Part shown: positions 25,598 to 34,253 of the stretch, piece after piece
Layout of the letters: each line of letters starts with the position of its first letter
Numbering within the stretch: the first letter of the stretch is position 1
Assembly: GCA_934490165.1 (NCBI GenBank)
Contig: CAKSTB010000012.1
Location: 28,651 to 92,650 of the forward strand
DNA: 64,000 nucleotides
Source: an uncultured Ruminiclostridium sp.
GTDB taxonomy: Bacteria > Bacillota > Clostridia > Oscillospirales > Ruminococcaceae
Direction of reading: 5' to 3'
The notes under the pieces: generated by a model
What the model saw: only the letters and a program-made list of their open reading frames with translations
What the model was told of the DNA's origin: nothing
Databases searched by the model: none
Made by a program: the position numbers and the translations under genes

Positions 25598-25682
25598 GGG
25601 AGTGTTCCCGAGTGGCCAAAGGGGGCAGACTGTAAATCTGTTGCGTTTCGCTTCGGTGGTCCGAATCCACCCGCTCCCACCA
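25598..25682 (+). tRNA. tRNA-Tyr (anticodon GTA)
   Basis: 85 bases. The acceptor stem GGGAGTG/CGCTCCC has one G-T pair. The anticodon loop is CTGTAAA with GTA at 34-36. The long variable arm is the class II form expected for bacterial tRNA-Tyr. CCA is encoded. Confidence 0.96.
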
Positions 25683-25683
25683 A

Positions 25684-25712
25684 ACCCGTAAGATTTTCTT
25701 ACGGGTTTTTTG
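25684..25712 (+). terminator. Terminator of the tRNA operon
   Basis: ACCCGTAAGA (25684-25693) pairs perfectly with TCTTACGGGT (25697-25706) around TTT, followed by TTTTT. Confidence 0.92.
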
Positions 25713-26044
25713 TTATGTCTGAAAATCCGTAATCTGTAACCGGATCGTTTTTTCGAATACTGCTCTGTTATCATCGCTGTAGCTATATGGCTGATGTAGC
25801 GATATTCGCTTCGCTTATAATTGATGCCACGATTTTACCGATATATTATTCCCCTGTTTTGGGCAGATGTATGCAAAGTGTATTTCCGCTCGCTAAAGTA
25901 AACAGCCACGCCCCGGTATGTAACTTTGCCTAAAAATTATCAAATTCAATCAAAAAAAGTATTGATTTTCTCCAAAAAAGTGCTATAATTTTCTTTAGTA
26001 CATTACGGCAGTAATGCTTATCTTAATGCAAAGGAGAAAATTCA
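25713..26044. other. Intergenic region between tRNA operon and SDR gene
   Basis: About 330 bases in which I see no gene. The only clear element is a promoter at the right end: TTGATT (25962-25967) and TATAAT (25984-25989) with a 16-base spacer, followed by AAAGGAGAA before the SDR start. Confidence 0.6.
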
Positions 26045-26845
26045 ATGGGTTACTTAAAAGGAAAAACGGCTATTATTACAGGCGGCGGATATGCGGCTTT
26101 ATCGGACGGCAGCTGTGGCTCGATAGGTTACGGTATTGCTACTGCTTATGCAAAAGAGGGCGCTAATCTGGTTATTACAGGACGAAACAAGAGCAAGCTT
26201 GACAAGGCTAAGGAAGAGCTTGAAAAGCTGTATGGCATAAAGGTACTTGCAGTTCCCGCAAATATTGAATCGGGTGCTGACAACGAGGCTGTAGCAAAGT
26301 CGGTAGTTGATGCCGCTGTAAAAGAATTCGGACGTATCGATGTACTTATAAACAACGCTCAGGCATCGGCATCGGGCGTTACTATACAGGATCACACAAC
26401 GGAGCAATTTGACCTTGCCATATATTCGGGTCTGTATGCGGCATTCTATTATATGAAAGCCTGCTATCCTTATCTTAAGGAAACCAAGGGTAGTATCATA
26501 AACTTTGCATCGGGCGCAGGTCTGTTCGGCAATTACGGTCAGTGCGCTTATGCAGCCGCTAAGGAAGGCATAAGGGGTCTTTCGCGTGTAGCCGCTACAG
26601 AATGGGCAAAGGACGGAATAAACACAAACGTTGTCTGCCCTCTCGCATGGACAAGTCAGCTTGAGAACTTCAAGAACGCTTACCCTGAGGCTTTTGCCGC
26701 AAATGTTAAGATGCCGCCGGCAGGTCACTACGGCAATGTTGAAACAGAAATAGGCAGAGTATGCGTACAGATCGCATCTCCCGACTTCAAGTATATGAAC
26801 GGCGAAACTATCACCCTTGAGGGCGGTATGGGTCAAAGACCTTAA
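26045..26845 (+). CDS. Short-chain dehydrogenase/reductase
   Basis: 266-residue NAD(P)-dependent oxidoreductase. The Rossmann motif is split by a longer loop (TGGGYAALSDGSCGSIGYGIA, 12-32) and resembles the FabI-like arrangement. TGRN follows at the end of strand 2, LINNAQAS near 102, and the catalytic YAAAK near 178 with Ser in NFASGAG near 160. The C-terminus has the usual NGETITLEGGM. The substrate is unknown. It is monocistronic with its own promoter and terminator. Confidence 0.9.
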   Translation: MGYLKGKTAIITGGGYAALSDGSCGSIGYGIATAYAKEGANLVITGRNKSKLDKAKEELEKLYGIKVLAVPANIESGADNEAVAKSVVDAAVKEFGRIDVLINNAQASASGVTIQDHTTEQFDLAIYSGLYAAFYYMKACYPYLKETKGSIINFASGAGLFGNYGQCAYAAAKEGIRGLSRVAATEWAKDGINTNVVCPLAWTSQLENFKNAYPEAFAANVKMPPAGHYGNVETEIGRVCVQIASPDFKYMNGETITLEGGMGQRP

Positions 26846-26868
26846 CCGTGATACGAACTTTATAAATT

Positions 26869-26914
26869 ACCGCCGCAGATACAGCATATGCCGTCTTCTG
26901 CGGCGGTTTTATTT
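26869..26914 (+). terminator. Terminator after the SDR gene
   Basis: ACCGCCGCAGA (26869-26879) pairs with TCTGCGGCGGT (26897-26907), followed by TTTATTT. Confidence 0.85.
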
Positions 26915-26937
26915 CACTTTATTTTCATATAATCTTA

Positions 26938-26966
26938 TTGACAATTTCCACTCAGGGTACTATAAT
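26938..26966 (+). promoter_or_regulatory. Promoter of rubrerythrin
   Basis: Perfect consensus TTGACA (26938-26943) and TATAAT (26961-26966) with a 17-base spacer. No obvious operator is seen. Confidence 0.88.
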
Positions 26967-27025
26967 CAAGGTAATAAATGGCACGCTTCACCGCAAGCAC
27001 TGCCGCAACACAGGAGGATAACAAA

Positions 27026-27568
27026 ATGGCTAAGAATAAGTACGCAGGTACACAGACAGAAAAAAATCTTCAGGAAGCATTTGCGGGCGAATCTCAGGCA
27101 AGAAATAAGTATACATACTTTGCGTCAGTCGCAAAGAAAGAGGGATATGAGCAGATGTCGGCTTTATTCCTTAAAACAGCCGACAACGAAAAAGAACACG
27201 CTAAGATGTGGTTCAAGGAGCTTACAGGCATAGGCGATACAAAGGCAAATCTTGAAGCCGCCGCAGACGGTGAAAACTACGAGTGGACGGATATGTACGA
27301 AAACTTTGCCAAGACAGCCGAAGAAGAGGGCTTCCCCGAGCTTGCCGCTAAGTTCAGAGCTGTAGGTGAGATCGAAAAGCACCACGAGGAAAGATACCGT
27401 GCACTTTTAAAGAATATAGAAACGGCAAAGGTATTTGAAAAGAGCGAGGTCAAGGTATGGGAGTGCCGCAACTGCGGTCATATCGTAGTAGGCACAAAGG
27501 CTCCCGATATTTGTCCCGTATGTAATCATCCGCAGAGCTACTTTGAAGTACACGCTGAGAATTATTGA
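27026..27568 (+). CDS. rbr: Rubrerythrin
   Basis: 180-residue peroxide-detoxifying protein of anaerobes. The N-terminal ferritin-like domain (1-140) provides the diiron ligands (GESQARNKY, DNEKEHAKMW, EEGFPELAAKF, EIEKHHEERY). The C-terminal rubredoxin-type domain has CRNCGH and CPVCNHP for an Fe(SCys)4 centre. The start at 27026 follows AGGAGG. The full-consensus promoter implies high expression. The typical family length is about 180-195. Confidence 0.97.
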   Translation: MAKNKYAGTQTEKNLQEAFAGESQARNKYTYFASVAKKEGYEQMSALFLKTADNEKEHAKMWFKELTGIGDTKANLEAAADGENYEWTDMYENFAKTAEEEGFPELAAKFRAVGEIEKHHEERYRALLKNIETAKVFEKSEVKVWECRNCGHIVVGTKAPDICPVCNHPQSYFEVHAENY

Positions 27569-27673
27569 CGGGAGTATCAAACCGAATTTAACAGGCAGGG
27601 CTTCTGTTGACGGCATATAAAGACCGCCGGCGGGAGCTTTGTTTTCAACCGTTGTATCTAAAAGGAGCATATT

Positions 27674-28645
27674 ATGAAAATCTACAACTGGGCGGTACTC
27701 GGCACGGGTGTTATAGCCAACGAAACAGCCGCCGCAATGCAGAAAAACGGGAGAAAGCTGTTCGCCGTGGGCAACAGGACGCATGACAAGGCTGTGACCT
27801 TTGCCGAAAAATATAATATCGGCAAGGTGTATGACAGCTATGACGAAATGTTCACCGACCCCGATGTCGATATAATCTACATCACCACTCCGCACAACAC
27901 GCATTACGGCTTTATGAAGAAAGCAATTTTAAACAAAAAGCATATTCTTGTTGAAAAGTCGATAACATTAAATAGCGACGAACTCAGTGAGCTTATCTCG
28001 CTTGCAGACGAAAACAACGTTGTAATCGGCGAAGCTATGACGGTTTATCATATGCCGATATACAAAAAGCTTGACGAAATCCTGAAAAGCGGCACACTCG
28101 GCAGGGTGAATCTTATCACAATGAATTTCGGCAGCTTCAAGGAATACGATATAAAAAACCGTTTTTTCAACAGAAGCCTTGCAGGCGGTGCAATGCTTGA
28201 TATAGGCGTGTATGCATTGTCTGTTATCCGTTGGTTTTTCGACTCAAAGCCGGATAATATGCTGTCACAGCTTAAAACCGCACCGACTGGAGTTGACGAA
28301 CAGGCGAGCCTTTTACTGTCGGATAAGGAGGGGCAAATGGCAACGGTTATGCTGTCGCTCCATTCAAAACAGCCTAAGCGTGCGATGATCTCATGTGAAA
28401 ACGGCTATATTGAAATCATGGAATATCCAAGAGCGTGGGAAGCAAAAATAACCTATACGGACGGCAGGACGGAGCTAGTCGGCGCAGGCGAAAATTCCGA
28501 TGCGCTTTACTATGAAATAAACGATATGGAAAAGGCGGTAAACGGCGACAAAAACGTAATGTGCCTTGACTACACCGCCGATGTTATGGAGATAATGACA
28601 AGGTTCAGGCAGGAACACGGCATAATTTACCCGGAGGAAGAATAA
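27674..28645 (+). CDS. Gfo/Idh/MocA family oxidoreductase
   Basis: 323-residue NAD(P)-dependent oxidoreductase of the sugar/dihydrodiol dehydrogenase type. The N-terminal Rossmann domain has AVLGTGVIANETAAAM (8-23) and YITTPHNTHYGFM (near 74), followed by KHILVEKS (near 93), which carries the family Lys. The C-terminal domain includes GGAMLDIGVYALSV. The substrate is not predictable. AAAGGAGC precedes the ATG. It shares a transcript with the small gene one base downstream. Confidence 0.9.
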   Translation: MKIYNWAVLGTGVIANETAAAMQKNGRKLFAVGNRTHDKAVTFAEKYNIGKVYDSYDEMFTDPDVDIIYITTPHNTHYGFMKKAILNKKHILVEKSITLNSDELSELISLADENNVVIGEAMTVYHMPIYKKLDEILKSGTLGRVNLITMNFGSFKEYDIKNRFFNRSLAGGAMLDIGVYALSVIRWFFDSKPDNMLSQLKTAPTGVDEQASLLLSDKEGQMATVMLSLHSKQPKRAMISCENGYIEIMEYPRAWEAKITYTDGRTELVGAGENSDALYYEINDMEKAVNGDKNVMCLDYTADVMEIMTRFRQEHGIIYPEEE

Positions 28646-28646
28646 T

Positions 28647-29057
28647 ATGGACAGATGCGAAAAACTGCGTGACAACCTGTATAGTGCCGAGCTGCTCACA
28701 GGCTCGATCACTCCGCAAAAGGAGCATTTAGCGGAGATATTCTATATAGTAAACCGCACCACCGACAGCGATATCGTTGAAAAAGAGGCATTGCAGATGA
28801 TAACTCAGTTTGGCAAAACAGAGTATCATTTCTGCGGTAAACACAGCGAATTATGGCAGAGAATATTTAACGATACCGCACTTAAAATTTATCCGACAGA
28901 CAGCGAAAAGGTCCTTATCCGTACATATGAAAATACGGAGAAATTTGCGGATAGGCTGAACTCGGTGCTACAGGAAAGATATTTTGTTCCGACCGACTTT
29001 TATCTTATTTATGACGATGAAGAAATATATAGGCAGGTTTTGGAAATGCTGAAATGA
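28647..29057 (+). CDS. Hypothetical protein (136 aa)
   Basis: 136-residue cytosolic-looking protein with no family I recognise. It is rich in charged residues and predicted helices, without signal peptide or membrane segment. The ATG lies one base after the oxidoreductase stop, and GGAGGA sits inside the end of that gene, so the two are translationally coupled. Function unknown. Confidence 0.65.
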   Translation: MDRCEKLRDNLYSAELLTGSITPQKEHLAEIFYIVNRTTDSDIVEKEALQMITQFGKTEYHFCGKHSELWQRIFNDTALKIYPTDSEKVLIRTYENTEKFADRLNSVLQERYFVPTDFYLIYDDEEIYRQVLEMLK

Positions 29058-29088
29058 TAAACAGCATGAAATTATGCGGTAAATTTTG

Positions 29089-29119
29089 CCTTGACTATTT
29101 TTATTCAAGGTGATATAAT
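29089..29119 (+). promoter_or_regulatory. Promoter and inverted-repeat operator of the FMN reductase gene
   Basis: TTGACT (29091-29096) and TATAAT (29114-29119), 17-base spacer. An inverted repeat CCTTGA (29089-29094) ... TCAAGG (29105-29110) covers the -35 and most of the spacer, a typical repressor position. Confidence 0.7.
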
Positions 29120-29163
29120 CTGTAACGCAAAATTGCAGTATATTATTTGAAGGAGCGATTTTA

Positions 29164-29784
29164 ATGAAGGTATTGATGCTAAACGGCAGTCCGAAGACGA
29201 ACGGTAACACAAATGCCGCACTGCTTGAAGTCGGCAGGACGCTTGAAAACGAGGGTATTTCATACAAGATATTTCAGATGGGCGGAAAGCCTGTCAGGGA
29301 TTGCATAGGCTGCGGACAATGCAGTGAAAAAGGCTGTGTTTTTGCAGACGATGATGTGAATGAATTTATAGCAAAGGCTAAAGAAGCGGACGGATTTGTG
29401 TTCGGTACGCCGGTGTATTATGCTCACCCCAGCGGACGTATCCTGTCGTTCCTTGACAGAGCGTTCTATGCGGGCGGCGCGGCTTTCAGATTCAAGCCCG
29501 GCGCATCAGTTGCGGTCGCAAGACGCGGCGGAAGCTCCGCATCGTTCGACTGTCTGAACAAGTATTTCGGTATAGCACAGATGCCCGTTGTCGGCTCAAC
29601 CTACTGGAATATGGTGTACGGCAGAGTGCCCGGTGAAGCCGAGCAGGATCTTGAGGGTATGCAGACAATGCAGAACCTTGCAAAGAATATGGCGTGGATG
29701 ATGAAGTGCTTTGAGCTCGGCAGGAAGAACGGTATCACACTGCCCGATACAAGCGCGGCGGTAAGAACTAATTTTATAAGATAA
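29164..29784 (+). CDS. NADPH-dependent FMN reductase / flavodoxin-like oxidoreductase
   Basis: 206-residue flavoprotein of the iron-sulfur flavoprotein/FMN reductase type. The FMN phosphate loop NGSPKTNGNTNAAL is at 8-21. A Cys motif CIGCGQCSEKGC (45-56) resembles the cluster-binding site of ISF proteins. FGTPVYYAHPSG (near 80) is the flavin-binding segment. Likely involved in redox or quinone/nitro reduction; the partner is unknown. GAAGGAGCG precedes the ATG. Confidence 0.88.
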   Translation: MKVLMLNGSPKTNGNTNAALLEVGRTLENEGISYKIFQMGGKPVRDCIGCGQCSEKGCVFADDDVNEFIAKAKEADGFVFGTPVYYAHPSGRILSFLDRAFYAGGAAFRFKPGASVAVARRGGSSASFDCLNKYFGIAQMPVVGSTYWNMVYGRVPGEAEQDLEGMQTMQNLAKNMAWMMKCFELGRKNGITLPDTSAAVRTNFIR

Positions 29785-29810
29785 CTTAATATTCATAATG
29801 TAATAATAAC

Positions 29811-29847
29811 AGGGCTGAACTGCTTAGTTGCAATTCAGCCCTTTATC
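29811..29847. terminator. Bidirectional terminator between convergent genes
   Basis: GGGCTGAA-C-TGC (29812-29823) pairs with GCA-A-TTCAGCCC (29830-29841), with one mismatch and a 6-base loop. It lies between the FMN reductase and the methyltransferase stops. Confidence 0.75.
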
Positions 29848-30678
29848 TTATTCCCTTACTCTCAGCTCTCTGAATGCGACAGCCGCCGCCGCGCCGACAT
29901 TGAGCGAATCGACACCGTGATACATCGGTATCTTTACCGTATAATCACAGCCGTCTATAGTTTTTTGCGACAGTCCGTAGCCCTCAGAGCCGAGTATTAT
30001 AGCAAGCCGTTCCTCACTCTGAAGCGTCTTGTCATCAATACTTACCGAGTTATCCGTGAGTGCCATTGCCGCCGTCTTAAAGCCGAGTGAATTCAGATAT
30101 GCAGGTCCGTGCGACTGCCACCAATGCTCATCCTCGCCTATATATCCCCACGGGATAAGAAACACCGTTCCCATACTTACTCTTATAGCTCTCCTGCAAA
30201 GAGGGTCACAGCAGGACGGGGTTATCAGCACAGCGTCTATGCCGAGTGCCGCCGCAGAGCGTATTATAGCCCCCGCGTTGCTGACATCGGCTATGTTTTC
30301 AAGTACCGCAATTCTGCGCGCGTCCTTGCAAAGCTCCTCTACCCTCTTCGGAGCGGGGCGTTCCATGGCGCAGAGCATTCCGCGGGTAAGCTCATAGCCT
30401 GTAAGTTGTGACATCAGCTTGCTGTCGGCGGTGTACACCGGGATATCACCGCACCGCTCTATTATTCCGTTTGCGCGGTCGTTTATATATTTTCTGTCGG
30501 TGAACAACGAAATCGGCTTACAGCCTGCATCTAAAGCTACTTCTATAACCGTCTGACTTTCGGCTATGAATATTCCGTGTTCGTACTCGTACACCTTGCG
30601 CAGTCGGGCATCTGTAAGGTGCGTGTATATTTCAAGCTCAGGGATATTTATGTCGGTAACATCTATTATTTCTGCCAT
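29848..30678 (-). CDS. SpoU/TrmH-family RNA 2'-O-methyltransferase
   Basis: 276-residue SPOUT-class methyltransferase acting on rRNA or tRNA ribose. An N-terminal substrate-binding domain is followed by the catalytic knot domain with LENIADVSNAGAIIRSAAALG (near 138), containing the motif-1 Asn and Arg. ILGSEGYGLSQ (near 225) and IPMYHGVDSLNVGAAAAVA near the end complete the knot. I use the ATG at 30678. An ATG at 30735 lacks a better ribosome site and would add an atypical basic tail. Confidence 0.88.
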   Translation of the reverse strand: MAEIIDVTDINIPELEIYTHLTDARLRKVYEYEHGIFIAESQTVIEVALDAGCKPISLFTDRKYINDRANGIIERCGDIPVYTADSKLMSQLTGYELTRGMLCAMERPAPKRVEELCKDARRIAVLENIADVSNAGAIIRSAAALGIDAVLITPSCCDPLCRRAIRVSMGTVFLIPWGYIGEDEHWWQSHGPAYLNSLGFKTAAMALTDNSVSIDDKTLQSEERLAIILGSEGYGLSQKTIDGCDYTVKIPMYHGVDSLNVGAAAAVAFRELRVRE

Positions 30679-30860
30679 ATCTTTTACAGATCCTTTCGGG
30701 AGCGGACTTCTTTTCTTGTTGCAAATAGCTTGCAAAAGTGATAAAATAATATCAGATTATGCCTGCTTGCCGCACTGAATATTATAGCGTATGAGGCGGA
30801 TATTGTCAAACTCGGCAACAACGATAATTGACACGATTTATTTCAAAAAGGTTGGGTTAT

Positions 30861-31190
30861 ATGGATTACTTATATAAAATCACAGTGGAAATAGACGATG
30901 AAAAAGTACTTAGCTTACAACAGCATGACTTGAACGCTGTATATAAGACAGTAAGAGAAGCGTTTGCCGAGTGTAATTTTAAAGAAGTGCCGACAGATAA
31001 TAAGCGGCTTGCTTTTGTTATCGGGGACGGTAACGATTCTTTCAGCGAGGTCGGAATTGTCGCAAATTCTCTCCACGACAGCTGGCTCGGCAAGTATCTG
31101 AAAAAGATGGAATGGTATGATATGAGCGATGACAGCACTGAGGATATGCTCAGAGAAATACAAGAGTTCGACAACGAATACGGCAAATAA
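30861..31190 (+). CDS. Hypothetical protein (109 aa)
   Basis: 109 residues, acidic C-terminal half, no signal or membrane segment, no recognised family. The start MDYLYKITVEIDDEK at 30861 is preceded by a weak purine-rich site. It lies 17 bases upstream of the patatin-like gene, so the two are probably cotranscribed. Confidence 0.6.
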   Translation: MDYLYKITVEIDDEKVLSLQQHDLNAVYKTVREAFAECNFKEVPTDNKRLAFVIGDGNDSFSEVGIVANSLHDSWLGKYLKKMEWYDMSDDSTEDMLREIQEFDNEYGK

Positions 31191-31207
31191 ATTTAACGGA
31201 GAACATT

Positions 31208-32053
31208 ATGAAAACAGGACTTGTGCTCGAAGGCGGTGCAATGCGCGGAATGTACACGGCAGGCGCACTGGACGTACTTCTTGAAAATGATATAAATTTT
31301 GACGGAATAATCGGAACATCTGCGGGCGCAGTGTTCGGGGTAAACTTTCTGTCAAAGCAAAACGGCAGAGTTATCCGCTACAACTGCCGCTTCAACGGCG
31401 ATAAGAACTACATGGGAATAAAGCCGCTACTTAAAAACGGTGACTTTTTCAACACGGAATACGCATATTACAAAGTGCCGAACGAGCTTGATATATTTGA
31501 CGATGAAACTTATATAAATTCGGGCGTTCCGTTTTATGCGACTGTGACCGATGTCAGAACAGGTAAGCCTGAATATTTAGAAGTCAAAAGCGTACTTCGG
31601 GATATGGAAATGCTCCGCGCTTCCGCTTCCATGCCGTTTATATCAAAGCCTGTAATAATCGGCGGCAGAGCTTATCTTGACGGCGGAATTTCCGACAGCA
31701 TACCGTTTAAGCATTTTGCCGACATAGGCTACAAAAAGCAAGTCGTAATTCTTACCCGCGATATGAGCTACCGCAAAAAGCCGATGAACAAAATGCTGAT
31801 ACGCTCGTTCTACGGCAAATTTCCCGACTTTTGCAAGGCGCTTGAAAATCGCCACAATGTTTACAACGAAAGCATAGACAAGCTCCGTGAGCTTGAACAA
31901 AGCGGCGAGATATTTGTTATCCGCCCGTCCGAGCCGATAACGATAAGCCGCACGGAGAGAGATCCCGAAAGGCTGAAAAGCGTTTATGAACTCGGCATAA
32001 AAGATACGGAGATGTATCTTGAAAGCCTTAAGGAATTTTTGAATAAAGAATAA
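31208..32053 (+). CDS. Patatin-like phospholipase family protein
   Basis: 281-residue serine lipid hydrolase. The oxyanion-hole glycine block EGGAMRG is at 8-14, nucleophile Ser38 in GTSAG, and the dyad Asp158 in DGG. The motif set is that of the bacterial RssA/YjjU-like cytosolic patatins. The lipid substrate is unknown. The last genes of this run are spaced 10 bases apart with the methyltransferase gene following. Confidence 0.9.
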   Translation: MKTGLVLEGGAMRGMYTAGALDVLLENDINFDGIIGTSAGAVFGVNFLSKQNGRVIRYNCRFNGDKNYMGIKPLLKNGDFFNTEYAYYKVPNELDIFDDETYINSGVPFYATVTDVRTGKPEYLEVKSVLRDMEMLRASASMPFISKPVIIGGRAYLDGGISDSIPFKHFADIGYKKQVVILTRDMSYRKKPMNKMLIRSFYGKFPDFCKALENRHNVYNESIDKLRELEQSGEIFVIRPSEPITISRTERDPERLKSVYELGIKDTEMYLESLKEFLNKE

Positions 32054-32063
32054 GGATAGTAAA

Positions 32064-33317
32064 ATGGCAAATAAAAAATGTCCTGTTTCCAAAAAGTGCA
32101 GTGGGTGCCAGCTGTCTAATATGACATACGAACAGCAGCTTGAATGGAAGCAGAAGGATACCGAAAAGCTGCTCGGCGGTTTCGGCAAGGTATCGCCGAT
32201 AATCGGTGCAGATGACCCGTATAACTACAGGAACAAGGTACAGGCTGTTTTCCGCTCTGACAGAAACAGCAGGATAATTTCGGGTGTGTATCAGTCTTCA
32301 AGGAACGGAATAGTCGGAATTGACAGCTGTATGCTTGACGACAAGCGCGCCGATGAGATAATAGTCGGTATAAGAGCTTTGCTAAAATCGTTTAAATTAC
32401 AGCCGTATGACGAGGGCACGGAGCGCGGATTTTTACGTCATGTGCTAATCCGTGTCGGAAAGAATACGGGTGAAATACTTGTAACGCTGGTCGGCGGAAA
32501 CTCAATGTTCCCTAAAAAGCACGACTTTGTAAAGGCGCTTATAAAGCAGTTCCCCGACATCACGACAGTTACATTCTCGGTAAACCGTACTCCCGAAATG
32601 CTTACCCTCGGAAATAATAACGAGGTGCTTTACGGCGAGGGATATATTACCGATATTCTCTGCGGCAAGAAGTTCAGGATCTCTCCGCAGTCGTTCTATC
32701 AGATAAATCACGCACAGACCGAAAAGCTGTACGACTATGCAATCAAGGCGGCGAAGCTTACGAAGAACGACATTCTGCTTGACGCTTACAGCGGAATAGG
32801 CACGATAGGTATAATCGCATCGGACTATGTAAAGCAGGTGCAAGGCATAGAATACAATGCCGCCGCTGTCCGTGACGCGGTGAAAAACTGCCACGAAAAC
32901 GGACTTACGCGCAACATTGCTTTTAACCGCGGTGATGCAGGCGAGTTTTTGGAGAAAAAGGCGAAGCTCGGCACGCATTATAACGCGGTGATCCTCGACC
33001 CTGCAAGAGCGGGAGCGGACAGAAAGTTTCTGCACTCGCTTGTGAAAATCGCTCCGGAGAGGATAGTTTATATTTCGTGTAATCCGGCGACTCAGGCGAG
33101 GGATCTGAAAACGCTTGTGAAAAAATACAGGGTAACGGATATTCAGCCGTTCGATATGTTCCCGCATACGAGGCATGTGGAGACGGTAGTACTGCTTTCC
33201 CACAAAAAGCCAGACGGACATATCAACGTAAAAGTTGAGTTTGGCGAGAGTGAGGGAAAAGTTCCGCTTGATAATATCGCTAAAAGAGCCGAAAGCTATA
33301 AGCCCAAAGAATCGTGA
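32064..33317 (+). CDS. rlmD: 23S rRNA (uracil-5-)-methyltransferase, RlmD/RumA family, with truncated C-terminal extension
   Basis: 417-residue SAM-dependent m5U methyltransferase. The N-terminal iron-sulfur Cys cluster begins CPVSKKCSGC, the SAM-binding segment LLDAYSGIGTIG is near 236, and the catalytic Cys lies in IVYISCNPATQARD near 344. No separate TRAM domain is obvious. After the methyltransferase fold there is a tail HINVKVEFGESEGKVPLD...KPKES. In related gut Firmicutes, as I recall, a similar tail is much longer, so this one seems cut short exactly where the AT-rich island begins. Confidence 0.88.
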   Translation: MANKKCPVSKKCSGCQLSNMTYEQQLEWKQKDTEKLLGGFGKVSPIIGADDPYNYRNKVQAVFRSDRNSRIISGVYQSSRNGIVGIDSCMLDDKRADEIIVGIRALLKSFKLQPYDEGTERGFLRHVLIRVGKNTGEILVTLVGGNSMFPKKHDFVKALIKQFPDITTVTFSVNRTPEMLTLGNNNEVLYGEGYITDILCGKKFRISPQSFYQINHAQTEKLYDYAIKAAKLTKNDILLDAYSGIGTIGIIASDYVKQVQGIEYNAAAVRDAVKNCHENGLTRNIAFNRGDAGEFLEKKAKLGTHYNAVILDPARAGADRKFLHSLVKIAPERIVYISCNPATQARDLKTLVKKYRVTDIQPFDMFPHTRHVETVVLLSHKKPDGHINVKVEFGESEGKVPLDNIAKRAESYKPKES

Positions 33318-33318
33318 T

Positions 33319-33594
33319 GTTTATGGATGGAGAATATATCAGCAAGAAGATAATACGTTGTTTATTCCATATTCTCAACGAAATGCAAAGGACATAAAAG
33401 CAAAAAAGATAGTATTGTCCATAAAGCGGAAAGCGAGAAATCAAATTTATCAGTTTCTGGAGCGATATACGGTTCTTTTGAATTTTCCCCTATACTGTCC
33501 GAAGTGTAAACAAGAAACATTGATTGAAGCAAAAAAACTTCAAGTAACGGTCATTGAAGATATTGATAAAAAGCGAGATGATAAGGAAAGGTAA
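33319..33594 (+). pseudogene. Fragment of a Cys-rich KTR domain gene
   Basis: An open stretch whose C-terminal part reads YTVLLNFPLYCPKCKQETL...VTVIED, matching the Cys-rich KTR proteins (PF14205) carried by Tn916/Tn1549-like conjugative elements. The usual first CxxC and start are not intact: the preceding residues (KRKARNQIYQFLER) only partly resemble the KTR N-terminus. The frame runs on from inside rlmD without a start of its own. The missing end of the KTR protein (IKEPDAKTQ) appears at the C-terminus of the next ORF. Confidence 0.6.
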
Positions 33595-33605
33595 AAACAA
33601 CGCTT

Positions 33606-34253
33606 ATGGATGAAAAATTATATCGTGAACTCGGTCAACTGACAAAAGATAAAACTATTTGGAAACAAAATATCCCCTATGTAGCTTCTTTACTTAAAAA
33701 TCAATCTCCTAAAATAACGGCTAAAGCAATGTGGTTGCTTGGAGAGATGGGATTGATATATCCGCAGGAAATCGCACCATATACAAAAGAAATTGCTTCT
33801 TTTATCGTTTCGGAAAATGACTTATTAAGAGAGCGTACTGCTAATGCTTTAGGACGAATTGGCAGAGCAGATTACAAACTTGTTGCCCCTTATTTTAAGG
33901 AACTATTTATCTTGGCAGGAGATAAAAGCTCTAATGTACGGTTGAGTTTTATATGGGCTTCTGAAAACATTGCAACAAATACACCAACGGTGTATGAAGA
34001 TTGTTTGCCAATATTTGCAGAGCTTCTTAACGATGAAAACGAAAGAGTCCGAATAGAAGCACCAGAGATGTTTCGGGTGTTAGGAAAACGAACGCCTGAG
34101 CTTGTGCGACCATATTTAGAAAAATTAGAATATATAGCAACGCACGATGAGGTTAGTGTAGTTCGTATTCACGCCAAAGGGGCAATTAGAGCTATATTAT
34201 CTAAAACCATCAAAGAGCCAGACGCTAAGACGCAGAATAAACAAGTGAGATAA
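33606..34253 (+). CDS. HEAT-repeat protein with a KTR-like tail
   Basis: 215 residues of alpha-helical HEAT-like repeats. Several units carry the pattern of Ala/Leu-rich helix pairs (PKITAKAMWLLGEMGL, LLRERTANALGRIGR, NVRLSFIWASENIA, RVRIEAPEMFRVLGKR). Such scaffolds bind proteins or DNA; some are DNA alkylation-repair relatives, but catalytic assignment is not possible. The last 14 residues (IKEPDAKTQNKQVR) look like the end of a Cys-rich KTR protein. AT-rich codon use marks it as part of the acquired island. The start at 33606 has a weak AAGGAAAGG site upstream. Confidence 0.65.
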   Translation: MDEKLYRELGQLTKDKTIWKQNIPYVASLLKNQSPKITAKAMWLLGEMGLIYPQEIAPYTKEIASFIVSENDLLRERTANALGRIGRADYKLVAPYFKELFILAGDKSSNVRLSFIWASENIATNTPTVYEDCLPIFAELLNDENERVRIEAPEMFRVLGKRTPELVRPYLEKLEYIATHDEVSVVRIHAKGAIRAILSKTIKEPDAKTQNKQVR

